Part shown: one piece after another, positions 1 to 5,541 of the stretch
Position numbering within the stretch: the stretch's first letter is position 1
Layout: each line of letters opens with the position of its first letter
Translations under genes and position numbers: made by a program
NCBI GenBank assembly: GCA_005789325.1
Contig: SXYE01000063.1
Coordinates: 1 to 7,758, forward strand
Length of the DNA: 7,758 nucleotides
DNA from: Actinomycetota bacterium
GTDB lineage: Bacteria > Actinomycetota > Actinomycetes > S36-B12 > UBA5976
Direction: 5' to 3'
Notes under the pieces: generated by a model
The model's database searches: none
Seen by the model: the letters and a program-made list of their open reading frames with translations, nothing else
What the model was told of the DNA's origin: nothing

Positions 1-1
1 A

Positions 2-457
2 GGATTAAGAGTGGGAATTGTAAGTGCCCAAAGTATTGGGTATGCATTAAATATTCCTGTTTTTGGAGTATGTAGTCATGATGCAGTTGCATTTGAATAT
101 GCTCTGCAAAGCCCCAATAAAGATGTCACAGTCATTACCGATGCCAGACGTAAAGAAGTTTATTGGACAAAGTATCAAGGAATAAAAAGAACTTCATCAC
201 CCAAAGTTTCTAAATTAGAAGACGTTCCAAATACTGGAGTTCAACTTCAAAATAAAGCATTAGATCCGGTTTCATTAGCCAATGTTGCGATTGAGGCAAT
301 GAATAGAACTGAAAAAGGAATTGAAATCAAATCGTTTGCTACCGATTCAGCCAAAGGTGATGGCTCAATTGTGGCTCTACCAAGCCAAGTCTTACTTCCT
401 CCCATACCTTTGTATTTACGTAGACCAGATGCTTTAACTTTGGCAGAGCGCGCATGA
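2..457 (+). CDS. tsaB: TsaB, t6A tRNA-modification complex subunit (5' end missing)
   Basis: TsaB is an inactive paralogue of TsaD that scaffolds the TsaB-TsaD-TsaE machinery transferring threonylcarbamoyl to A37 of ANN-decoding tRNAs in the cytoplasm. The reading frame is open from the window edge and begins G-L-R-V-G-I, which matches the end of the family's GPGSFTGLRVG motif. The gene therefore starts outside the window, and the GTG at 11 is an internal valine, not a start. About 151 residues are visible against a usual 200-230, so roughly the first third is missing. The C-terminus carries the typical PLYLRRPDA motif. The stop overlaps the rimI start as ATGA (454-457), so the two are probably translationally coupled. 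The family assignment is firm from the two end motifs plus the rimI-tsaD context; the middle of the protein is divergent, as is normal for TsaB. Confidence 0.9.
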   Translation, partial: GLRVGIVSAQSIGYALNIPVFGVCSHDAVAFEYALQSPNKDVTVITDARRKEVYWTKYQGIKRTSSPKVSKLEDVPNTGVQLQNKALDPVSLANVAIEAMNRTEKGIEIKSFATDSAKGDGSIVALPSQVLLPPIPLYLRRPDALTLAERA

Positions 458-906
458 GTTTAAATCTCACAGAATTTTCCTGGTGGCATGTAGCAAAAGC
501 TCATGAAATAGATAAGTCAGCTTTTAATGCCACAGCTTGGTCTTTAGCAACATTTTGGTCAGAGCTAACTCAACGAAACCGTTACTACTTGGCTTTAGTT
601 GATGAAAAAAAGGAAATTGTTGGATTCGGGGGAGTTGCATTCAATGGGGTAGATGCCGATATTCAAACAATGGTGATAAAACCTGAATATCAAAAAAAAG
701 GTTACGGTAAACAACTACTTGACGCTTTGTTAGAAAAAGTAAAAGAACATAAATCCAACCGGGTCTTTCTCGAAGTGGTGGCTGATAACAAACCAGCAAT
801 CTCCTTGTATTTATCAAGAAAATTTGAACAAATTGCCAAAAGATCTAATTATTATCCAAATGGATCTGATGCAGTAATTATGCAATTAGATTTGAGAAGT
901 AAATGA
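454..906 (+). CDS. rimI: RimI-type GNAT protein N-alpha-acetyltransferase
   Basis: This is a 150-residue GNAT-fold enzyme that transfers acetyl from acetyl-CoA to protein N-termini; the enterobacterial member acetylates ribosomal protein S18. The acetyl-CoA pyrophosphate loop is visible as QKKGYG (80-85). The RimI signature follows: LEV at 106-108, DNKPAISLY at 111-119, and a C-terminal SNYYP...DAVIMQL block (131-145). By spacing, Glu107 and Tyr119 correspond to the catalytic Glu103/Tyr115 pair of Salmonella RimI. The residue after LEV is Val109, where most RimI proteins have Arg (LEVR). The ATG overlaps the tsaB stop and the TGA overlaps the tsaD start (both ATGA), with only weak Shine-Dalgarno sequence, so coupled translation is likely. 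Clustering with tsaB and tsaD is common in bacteria. The true acetylation substrates in this organism cannot be read from the sequence. Confidence 0.9.
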   Translation: MSLNLTEFSWWHVAKAHEIDKSAFNATAWSLATFWSELTQRNRYYLALVDEKKEIVGFGGVAFNGVDADIQTMVIKPEYQKKGYGKQLLDALLEKVKEHKSNRVFLEVVADNKPAISLYLSRKFEQIAKRSNYYPNGSDAVIMQLDLRSK

Positions 907-1949
907 CAAATCCCCTGATTTTAGGAATTGAAACTTCTTGTGATGAAACAGGAATTGGAATAGTTCGAGGCACAGATCTTCTAGCTGACACTTTGGCATC
1001 TTCGGTTGAAGAACAAGCACGTTTTGGAGGTGTAGTTCCTGAAGTTGCATCAAGAGCCCATGTTGAAGCCATGATTCCTACCATAAAAAAATCAGTAGCA
1101 GCAGCAGGAATTAATTTAAATCAAATAGATGCTATTGCAGTTACAAGTGGCCCAGGTTTAGCAGGTGCTTTAGTGGTAGGTGTTGCAGCAGCAAAAGCTT
1201 TAGGTGTTGCACTTAACAAACCAGTTTATGGTGTTAATCATCTAGCTTCCCATGTTGCAGTTGACACATTAGAAAATGGAAAACTTCCTGAACCTACTTT
1301 GGCACTATTAGTAAGTGGTGGTCATTCCTCATTATTGAAAGTAAATAACATCAACTATGAAATTGAATCCTTAGGTAAAACACTAGATGATGCAGCAGGT
1401 GAAGCTTTTGACAAGGTCGCACGAGTTTTAGGTTTACCATTTCCGGGTGGACCTTGGATTGATAAAGCTGCTCAAGAAGGAAACGCATTAGCAATTGAAT
1501 TTCCAAAAGGATTAATGAGCAAAGATGATCTAATAAATCACACCTTTGATTTTTCTTTCTCTGGTTTAAAAACTGCTGTAGCAAGATGGGTGCAAGCTTG
1601 GGAAAAAACTGGGGTAGCAGTGCCAGTCTCTGATGTGGCAGCTTCATTTCAAGAAGCAGTTGTAGAAGTTTTAGTAAAGAAAACTTTGTTAGCTGCAAAA
1701 CAAACAGGAATTAATACAGTTGTTATCGGTGGCGGAGTTGCTGCTAATTCAAGATTAAGAAGTATGGCTATTAGTGAAGCTGAAAAAGTTGGAGTAACCA
1801 TAAGAATTCCTCGCCCAGGACTTTGCACAGACAACGGTGCAATGGTGGCAGCCTTAGGTTCACATTTATTTAGTGCAGGAATTGAGCCAAGTCAACTCAA
1901 CTTTGAAGTTGATCCGATCCTTCCCATCACCCAGGTTAAAGCTTCCTAA
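903..1949 (+). CDS. tsaD: TsaD, tRNA N6-adenosine threonylcarbamoyltransferase
   Basis: TsaD is the catalytic subunit that moves the threonylcarbamoyl group from threonylcarbamoyl-AMP onto N6 of A37 in ANN-decoding tRNAs. At 348 residues it has the usual family length. Motifs in order: GIETSCDETG (8-17), TSGPGLAGAL (81-90), the metal-binding HLASH (113-117, His113 and His117), LVSGGHSSLL (136-145), TLDDAAGEAFDKVAR (160-174), FDFSFSGLKTA (215-225), GGGVAANSRLR (276-286) and CTDNGAMVA (308-316), with Asp310 as the third metal ligand. All key residues look intact. The ATG at 903 is preferred because it overlaps the rimI stop (ATGA) and places the first motif at the normal distance. No clear terminator follows; the next element is the CIRCE of the groESL operon, so some readthrough into groES is possible. 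Confidence 0.97.
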   Translation: MTNPLILGIETSCDETGIGIVRGTDLLADTLASSVEEQARFGGVVPEVASRAHVEAMIPTIKKSVAAAGINLNQIDAIAVTSGPGLAGALVVGVAAAKALGVALNKPVYGVNHLASHVAVDTLENGKLPEPTLALLVSGGHSSLLKVNNINYEIESLGKTLDDAAGEAFDKVARVLGLPFPGGPWIDKAAQEGNALAIEFPKGLMSKDDLINHTFDFSFSGLKTAVARWVQAWEKTGVAVPVSDVAASFQEAVVEVLVKKTLLAAKQTGINTVVIGGGVAANSRLRSMAISEAEKVGVTIRIPRPGLCTDNGAMVAALGSHLFSAGIEPSQLNFEVDPILPITQVKAS

Positions 1950-1972
1950 TTCCCCCAGCAAATAAGCAGATG

Positions 1973-1999
1973 CTGGCACTCAACTTGAGAGAGTGCTAA
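1973..1999 (+). promoter_or_regulatory. CIRCE operator (HrcA binding site) of groESL
   Basis: The left arm CTGGCACTC (1973-1981), a 9-base spacer (1982-1990) and the right arm GAGTGCTAA (1991-1999) match the CIRCE consensus TTAGCACTC-N9-GAGTGCTAA. The right arm is a 9/9 match and the left arm 7/9. CIRCE is the known target of the heat-shock repressor HrcA. Its place about 100 bases before groES fits repression of the chaperonin operon with release on heat shock. No hrcA gene is in the window. Confidence 0.92.
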
Positions 2000-2013
2000 G
2001 GCCTTGGTAAGTT
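1985..2013 (+). promoter_or_regulatory. Candidate groESL promoter overlapping CIRCE
   Basis: TTGAGA (1985-1990; 5/6 to TTGACA), a 17-base spacer and TAAGTT (2008-2013) fit a housekeeping actinobacterial promoter, in which the -10 is loosely TANNNT. The -35 lies in the CIRCE spacer and right next to the right arm, so bound HrcA would block RNA polymerase. The -10 match to TATAAT is weak. The call rests largely on spacing and on the overlap with the operator, and the start point (near 2020) is inferred. Confidence 0.45.
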
Positions 2014-2082
2014 AGGGCTTAAGTCTTTCCTGGCTTTTTAAGAAGTTGGGCAAGAAACCATTCCGATAAAGAAAATCCCATG

Positions 2083-2090
2083 AAGGGGAG
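2083..2090 (+). promoter_or_regulatory. Strong ribosome binding site of groES
   Basis: AAGGGGAG lies six bases before the GTG at 2097. It is a strong purine-rich Shine-Dalgarno sequence, and it settles GTG as the groES start. Confidence 0.8.
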
Positions 2091-2096
2091 TAGACC

Positions 2097-2396
2097 GTGG
2101 CGGTCCAAATTAAACCACTCGAGGATCGAATCCTCGTTGAAGTACTAGACGCTGAAACAAAAACTGCGTCAGGCCTAGTAATTCCTGACACTGCAAAAGA
2201 AAAACCTCAAGAAGGAAAAGTCATTGCAGTTGGCCCAGGTCGTTTTGATGAAGACGGCGAAAAGCGCATACCAATGGATATCAAAACTGGTGACACCGTA
2301 ATTTTCTCAAAATACGGCGGAACTGAAGTTAGCTACGACGGCAAAGACTATTTGCTGTTGTCAGCACGCGATGTGCTCGCAGTCGTTTCAAAATAA
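2097..2396 (+). CDS. groES: GroES (Cpn10) co-chaperonin
   Basis: GroES is the heptameric lid of the GroEL folding chamber in the cytoplasm. At 99 residues it has the family's normal length. The N-terminal IKPLEDRILVEV block (5-16) is typical. The mobile loop (about 18-34) carries the hydrophobic Leu27-Val28-Ile29 that docks on the GroEL apical domain. The following GKVIAVGPGR (40-49), GDTVIFSKYGGTEV (65-78) and C-terminal LLLSARDVLAVV (86-97) are also conserved. The start is GTG at 2097, supported by a strong ribosome binding site and by alignment of the first residues with the family. It is the first gene of the operon and lies about 97 bases downstream of the CIRCE element, so HrcA control is expected. 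groEL follows after 86 bases containing a hairpin. Confidence 0.98.
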   Translation: MAVQIKPLEDRILVEVLDAETKTASGLVIPDTAKEKPQEGKVIAVGPGRFDEDGEKRIPMDIKTGDTVIFSKYGGTEVSYDGKDYLLLSARDVLAVVSK

Positions 2397-2413
2397 GAAA
2401 CCCAAAATCATAA

Positions 2414-2447
2414 ATTTGCTCCGAAAAAGGAATTTTTCGGAGCAAAT
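2414..2447 (+). other. Perfect 15-bp intercistronic hairpin with GGAA tetraloop between groES and groEL
   Basis: The arms ATTTGCTCCGAAAAA (2414-2428) and TTTTTCGGAGCAAAT (2433-2447) are exact reverse complements around a GGAA loop (2429-2432), which fits the stable GNRA tetraloop rule. No T-run follows on the + strand (the next bases are AAAAAAGTTAATTA after 2447, mostly A), so it is not a canonical intrinsic terminator. In the mRNA it would sit 17 bases after the groES stop and 35 bases before the groEL start. A role in mRNA processing, 3'-end protection of groES RNA, or partial attenuation is inference. Confidence 0.85.
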
Positions 2448-2482
2448 AAAAAGTTAATTAGCTGAAGAGGAAATAAAAACAA

Positions 2483-4111
2483 ATGGCAAAGATTCTGGAC
2501 TTCAATCAAGAAGCCCGTCACAAATTAGAAAACGGCGTTGACATTTTAGCCAACACTGTTCGAGTCACACTTGGACCAAAGGGTCGTAACGTTGTAATTG
2601 GTAAAAAATGGGGTGCACCAACAATTACTAATGACGGTGTAACCATTGCCAAAGAAATTGAATTAGAAGATGCATTTGAAAACTTAGGTGCTCAACTTGT
2701 TAAAGAAGTTGCCACAAAAACTAACGACATTGCAGGAGATGGAACAACAACTGCAACTGTTTTAGCTCAAGCTATGGTGCATGAAGGCTTACGCCAAGTT
2801 GCAGCTGGTGCAAACCCAATGGGAATTAAACGTGGTATCGATGCTGCAGTTGCTGCAGTAACTGAAGAACTACATCGCCTAGCAAAACCGGTTAATGGCA
2901 AAGAAGAAATCGCACAGGTTGCCACAATTTCTGCCCAAGATCCAAAACTTGGTGATTTAATCGCACAAGCTTTCGACAAAGTAGGTCGCGATGGTGTGAT
3001 CACTGTTGAAGAATCTTCAACTATGGATGTAGCGCTTGAATACACCGAAGGTATGCAATTTGATAAAGGCTATATCTCTCCATATTTTGTGACTGATGCT
3101 GAACGCATGGAAACAGTTTTGGAAGATGTCTTTGTATTACTAGTACAAAACAAAATTGCCTCAATCAACGAATTACTTCCTTTAATGGAAAAAGTTGTCC
3201 AAGCAGGCAAACCACTAATTGTTATCGCTGAAGATGTTGAAGGCGATGCTTTGAGTGCAATGATCGTCAACAAAATTAAAGGCACTTTCACCTCAGTTGC
3301 TGTGAAAGCTCCTGCATTTGGTGATCGCCGTAAAGCAATGTTGGAAGATCTAGCAATTTTGACTGCTGCCCAAGTTGTTTCACCAGAAGTTGGTTTGAAA
3401 CTTGATCAAGTTGGCCTAGAAGTATTAGGTAAAGCCAAACGTGTGGTTGTCACAAAAGATAACACCACAGTTATTGGTGGAGCAGGCGACAAAAAGGCAG
3501 TTGATGCTCGCATTGCACAAATTCGTGCCGAAATGGAACGAACTGATTCATCATGGGACAAAGAAAAACTTCAAGAACGCCTTGCAAAAATTTCAGGTGG
3601 TGTTGCTGTTATTCAAGTAGGTGGCGCAACTGAAGTTGAATTAAAAGAAACTAAGTTTCGTGTAGAAGATGCAATTTCTGCAACACGTGCTGCAATTGAA
3701 GAAGGAATTGTGGCCGGTGGAGGATCTGCCTTAACTCAAGCAGTATCAGTTTTGAAAGATAAATTAAACAAAACTGGTGATGAAGCAGCAGGTGTTGAAA
3801 TCATTCGCATCGCAGGGGTTGAACCATTGCGATGGATTGCACAAAACGCAGGTGCTGAAGGCTACGTTGTGACAGCAAAAGTTGCTGAAATGAAAACTGG
3901 TGAAGGCTACAACGCTGCAACTGGTGAATTCGGTAATTTGTTAAAAGCTGGAATTGTTGATCCTGTAAAAGTTACAAGATCTGCCCTACAAAATGCAGCA
4001 TCAATTGCAGCAATGCTTTTGACTACTGATGTTTTGGTTGTGGAAAAGAAAGCCGACCAAGAAGAAAAAGGTCACGGCCATAGTCACGGCGCGGGCGGAC
4101 ATTCTCACTAA
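2483..4111 (+). CDS. groEL: GroEL (Cpn60) chaperonin with His-rich C-terminus, GroEL1-like
   Basis: GroEL is the ATP-driven double-ring chaperonin that folds cytoplasmic proteins together with GroES. The protein has 542 residues, close to the usual length. The ATP site is intact: TLGPKGRNV (29-37), TNDGVTIAKEI (49-59), and AGDGTTTATVLAQ (84-96) with Asp86 at the position of E. coli Asp87. Asp396 in FRVEDA corresponds to the hydrolysis-promoting Asp398, followed by EEGIVAGGGSAL (406-417). The end is unusual: instead of a Gly-Gly-Met tail, the last dozen residues carry His531, 533, 535, 540 and 542 among Gly and Ser. A His-rich tail on the groES-linked copy is characteristic of actinobacterial GroEL1, but whether a second groEL exists here cannot be seen. 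ATG at 2483 is supported by GAGGA at 2467-2471. A strong terminator follows. Confidence 0.97.
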   Translation: MAKILDFNQEARHKLENGVDILANTVRVTLGPKGRNVVIGKKWGAPTITNDGVTIAKEIELEDAFENLGAQLVKEVATKTNDIAGDGTTTATVLAQAMVHEGLRQVAAGANPMGIKRGIDAAVAAVTEELHRLAKPVNGKEEIAQVATISAQDPKLGDLIAQAFDKVGRDGVITVEESSTMDVALEYTEGMQFDKGYISPYFVTDAERMETVLEDVFVLLVQNKIASINELLPLMEKVVQAGKPLIVIAEDVEGDALSAMIVNKIKGTFTSVAVKAPAFGDRRKAMLEDLAILTAAQVVSPEVGLKLDQVGLEVLGKAKRVVVTKDNTTVIGGAGDKKAVDARIAQIRAEMERTDSSWDKEKLQERLAKISGGVAVIQVGGATEVELKETKFRVEDAISATRAAIEEGIVAGGGSALTQAVSVLKDKLNKTGDEAAGVEIIRIAGVEPLRWIAQNAGAEGYVVTAKVAEMKTGEGYNAATGEFGNLLKAGIVDPVKVTRSALQNAASIAAMLLTTDVLVVEKKADQEEKGHGHSHGAGGHSH

Positions 4112-4127
4112 ATATTAGAAAATAACT

Positions 4128-4166
4128 TAAGAGACGTTCAAGAAATTTGAACGTCTCTTATTTTTT
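4128..4166 (+). terminator. Intrinsic terminator of groESL, probably shared with convergent copC
   Basis: A perfect 14-bp stem, TAAGAGACGTTCAA (4128-4141) with TTGAACGTCTCTTA (4147-4160) around the loop GAAAT, is followed by six T (4161-4166) on the + strand: a textbook rho-independent terminator 16 bases after the groEL stop. The stop codon of the convergent copC gene (complement of 4158-4160) lies inside the stem. The flank on the - strand (AGTTATTTTC) is only moderately U-rich, so termination from that side is likely but weaker. Confidence 0.92.
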
Positions 4167-4679
4167 ACGCATTTTTAAGAAAAATGTTATTGCAATGCCA
4201 ATAGAAGCACCCAGGGACAACCATTGCAGCCAACTAATGTTTGATGAATTCGGTTCAACTGGGGCACTAATGGCAACTACTTCTTCTTCAACTATTTCCT
4301 CAGTCGGACTTGCTGCTGGTTCTGCTTTTGCTTGAGCAAGTAAATACTTGATTTCACCATCTAATGGGTGACCATCTGAAGCCGCAGTTTTCCAAGCAAT
4401 AGTTATTTCAGGGGAAACAAGATCAGATGGAATTGAAATATAAACATCTGCTGCTTCAATTCTTAAGGTTGCTTCAACTGAACCTGATTCTGAAGTAATA
4501 GATGCAAAAGTTGCATCAGCAATAATTGCTTCTCCAAAAGTTAATTTGATTTCGACAGGATAGGTAAGAATTGCAGTTTCAGACGCAGGGTCTACTGAAA
4601 CTAGTTCGGTATGAGCTTGGGCTGGAGAAATAAAAAGTGAAAACAATAACGCTAAGAAGATAATTGATTTTAATTTCAT
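4158..4679 (-). CDS. Secreted, membrane-anchored CopC-domain copper-binding protein
   Basis: CopC-family proteins bind copper outside the cytoplasmic membrane and are linked to copper resistance or uptake. The 173-residue product has a signal peptide (basic MKLK, hydrophobic 5-19, cleavage motif AQA before His23), so the mature protein would start with the histidine that is a Cu(II) ligand in CopC. The domain (23-115) shows HTELVSVDPAS, then VEIKLTFGE, and ends with WKTAASDGHPLDGEIKY; Asp102 and His104 are the other Cu(II)-type ligands. No Met-rich Cu(I) site is seen. After an acidic, Pro/Ala-rich linker (116-147) comes one membrane helix (about 150-167) and a basic MRKK tail. There is no fused CopD domain. 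Its ATG lies one base after the gntR stop, with AAGGA (complement of 4689-4693) inside the gntR 3' end, so the two are very likely co-transcribed. Its physiological role here is unproven. Confidence 0.83.
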   Translation of the reverse strand: MKLKSIIFLALLFSLFISPAQAHTELVSVDPASETAILTYPVEIKLTFGEAIIADATFASITSESGSVEATLRIEAADVYISIPSDLVSPEITIAWKTAASDGHPLDGEIKYLLAQAKAEPAASPTEEIVEEEVVAISAPVEPNSSNISWLQWLSLGASIGIAITFFLKMRKK

Positions 4680-4680
4680 T

Positions 4681-5418
4681 TTATCTTGTCCTTAAGATTA
4701 AGAATTGAAAACGGCCTTTCATGAAATAGGTTCTGCTGTACATTAATGGTTCACCATCTCCTGCATAATGAACTTGTTGTAGTAAAAGAAATAAATCATC
4801 CTCTGGCCTTTGTGAGCCCCAACCAATATTTTTATCTATTACTGCATCAACTTCAGCGAGAGCTCTAATAGGTCTTGAATTAATCGTGTCAAGAGATGCA
4901 AAAACACTTCCTCTTTTCATTTCTTCAACCACATCTGAGGGAAGTGAACTTATATTTATTGTGTCATAAGAAAAAGCTACAGCTTTACCGTCTGCTAACA
5001 CTGCTCTTTCTAAATAAAGAACTGAGTCAGGTGAGTCTAGTTGTAATTTTTCTATTTCTAAATCTGTGGCAGGTCTAATATCAGCGATCTTGTATTCCAT
5101 ACCTGGTTCATAACCAAGCTCACTAATAGTTTCAGACATGGAGCGAAGTTCATTTAAACCTGTTGGAATAGCTCTACCAAAATCATTGACATAAGTTCCA
5201 GAACCATGACGAATGTCAACGAGTCCTTGATATTCCAAAGTTTTCAAAGCGGTTCGAACAGTTACCCGGGAAACTTTGTAGGTAGTAGAGAGCTCAGATT
5301 CGCTGTGGATCTTTTCCCCAGGTGCCCATTCTTTGGCCAGGATTCTTCTTCTAATATCGTCGCTGATTCGACGAGTCAGGCTGGCTCGACCGCCAAACTG
5401 CTCAGCAGAAGTGTTCAC
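4681..5418 (-). CDS. GntR-family (HutC/UTRA subfamily) transcriptional regulator
   Basis: This is a DNA-binding repressor or activator with a small-molecule sensor domain, 245 residues, the normal length for HutC-type regulators. The N-terminal winged helix-turn-helix spans about 13-78: ISDDIRRRIL, PGEKIHSESELS, the recognition region VSRVTVRTALKTLE (49-62), then the wing DIRHGSGTYV (68-77). The C-terminal UTRA-type effector domain (about 87-243) includes LYLERAVLADGKAVAFS and GEPLMYSRTYF. The start is GTG at 5416-5418 (complement), with GAAGG six bases upstream (complement of 5425-5429). The gene is divergent from mtnA across 123 bases containing two palindromes, and copC follows it by one base. 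By context it probably controls itself, copC and the mtnA-aldolase unit, responding to a sugar phosphate or nucleoside-derived ligand. The effector is not identifiable from sequence. Confidence 0.92.
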   Translation of the reverse strand: MNTSAEQFGGRASLTRRISDDIRRRILAKEWAPGEKIHSESELSTTYKVSRVTVRTALKTLEYQGLVDIRHGSGTYVNDFGRAIPTGLNELRSMSETISELGYEPGMEYKIADIRPATDLEIEKLQLDSPDSVLYLERAVLADGKAVAFSYDTINISSLPSDVVEEMKRGSVFASLDTINSRPIRALAEVDAVIDKNIGWGSQRPEDDLFLLLQQVHYAGDGEPLMYSRTYFMKGRFQFLILRTR

Positions 5419-5463
5419 GCTAGGCCTTCATTTCTTTTCAATAACGCTTTGTCCAGAGGAGTT

Positions 5464-5481
5464 GACATTCTCGAGAATATC
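5464..5481. promoter_or_regulatory. Palindrome in the gntR/mtnA divergent region, possible operator
   Basis: The perfect 12-base palindrome ATTCTCGAGAAT (5467-5478) extends to GACATTCTCGAGAATATC (5464-5481) with one mismatched pair. It overlaps a TTGACA hexamer at 5462-5467. It would lie in the gntR leader, about 45 bases upstream of the gntR start, and just upstream of a candidate mtnA -10. It could be an operator or a short RNA hairpin. No regulator can be assigned. Confidence 0.4.
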
Positions 5482-5489
5482 TAAGAGGC

Positions 5490-5495
5490 TATTAT
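5490..5495 (+). promoter_or_regulatory. Candidate -10 box of mtnA
   Basis: TATTAT (5490-5495; 5/6 to TATAAT) would start transcription near 5502, inside the palindrome at 5500-5516. The best -35-like hexamer, TTGACA at 5462-5467, is 22 bases away, which is too far for a standard promoter, and the correctly spaced hexamer is poor. The placement is tentative. Confidence 0.3.
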
Positions 5496-5499
5496 CCAC

Positions 5500-5516
5500 T
5501 AGTTGTAGGACAACTA
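5500..5516. promoter_or_regulatory. Likely GntR-family operator between gntR and mtnA
   Basis: TAGTTGTAGGACAACTA has perfect 7-base inverted arms (5500-5506 and 5510-5516) around a 3-base centre. The inner GT...AC pair and the overall look resemble operators of HutC-subfamily GntR regulators, for example the DasR/NagR type with AGTGGT and ACCACT arms. It sits at the expected start region of mtnA transcripts and over the candidate gntR -10, so one bound dimer could repress both directions. That it binds the adjacent GntR protein is inference. Confidence 0.6.
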
Positions 5517-5541
5517 TTGACTAACAATTAAAGGGTGTCAA
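5513..5541 (-). promoter_or_regulatory. Candidate gntR-copC promoter
   Basis: On the - strand, TTGACA (complement of 5536-5541, a perfect -35), a 17-base spacer and AATAGT (complement of 5513-5518, 4/6 to TATAAT) form a plausible promoter. Transcription would start near 5506, giving a leader of about 88 bases. The -10 overlaps the right arm of the palindrome at 5500-5516, which fits autoregulation. The -35 lies directly before the mtnA start codon on the other strand. Confidence 0.4.

Noticed and set aside
11..13. GTG at 11 as the start of the first gene
   Set aside because: The frame is open to the window edge and the residues before it (Gly-Leu-Arg) continue the conserved TsaB motif, so the gene starts upstream of the window.
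1351..1834. Open frames on the - strand within tsaD
   Set aside because: Low-complexity Leu/Gln-rich or unrecognisable translations, fully inside a gene with all catalytic motifs intact.
2414..2447. Hairpin after groES as a rho-independent terminator
   Set aside because: There is no T-run after the stem on the + strand, and groEL follows without its own convincing promoter. It is kept as an intercistronic RNA structure instead.
4147..4335. Small + strand open frame antisense to copC
   Set aside because: It begins inside the terminator hairpin, has no ribosome binding site and no recognisable motifs, and lies opposite a well-supported CopC gene.
5462..5467. TTGACA as the -35 of mtnA
   Set aside because: No acceptable -10 lies 16-18 bases downstream; the nearest good hexamer TATTAT is 22 bases away, so it is not called as a complete promoter.
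5206..5524. Two + strand open frames antisense to gntR and spanning the divergent promoter
   Set aside because: They mirror the winged-helix coding region of gntR on the other strand, lack ribosome binding sites and resemble no family.
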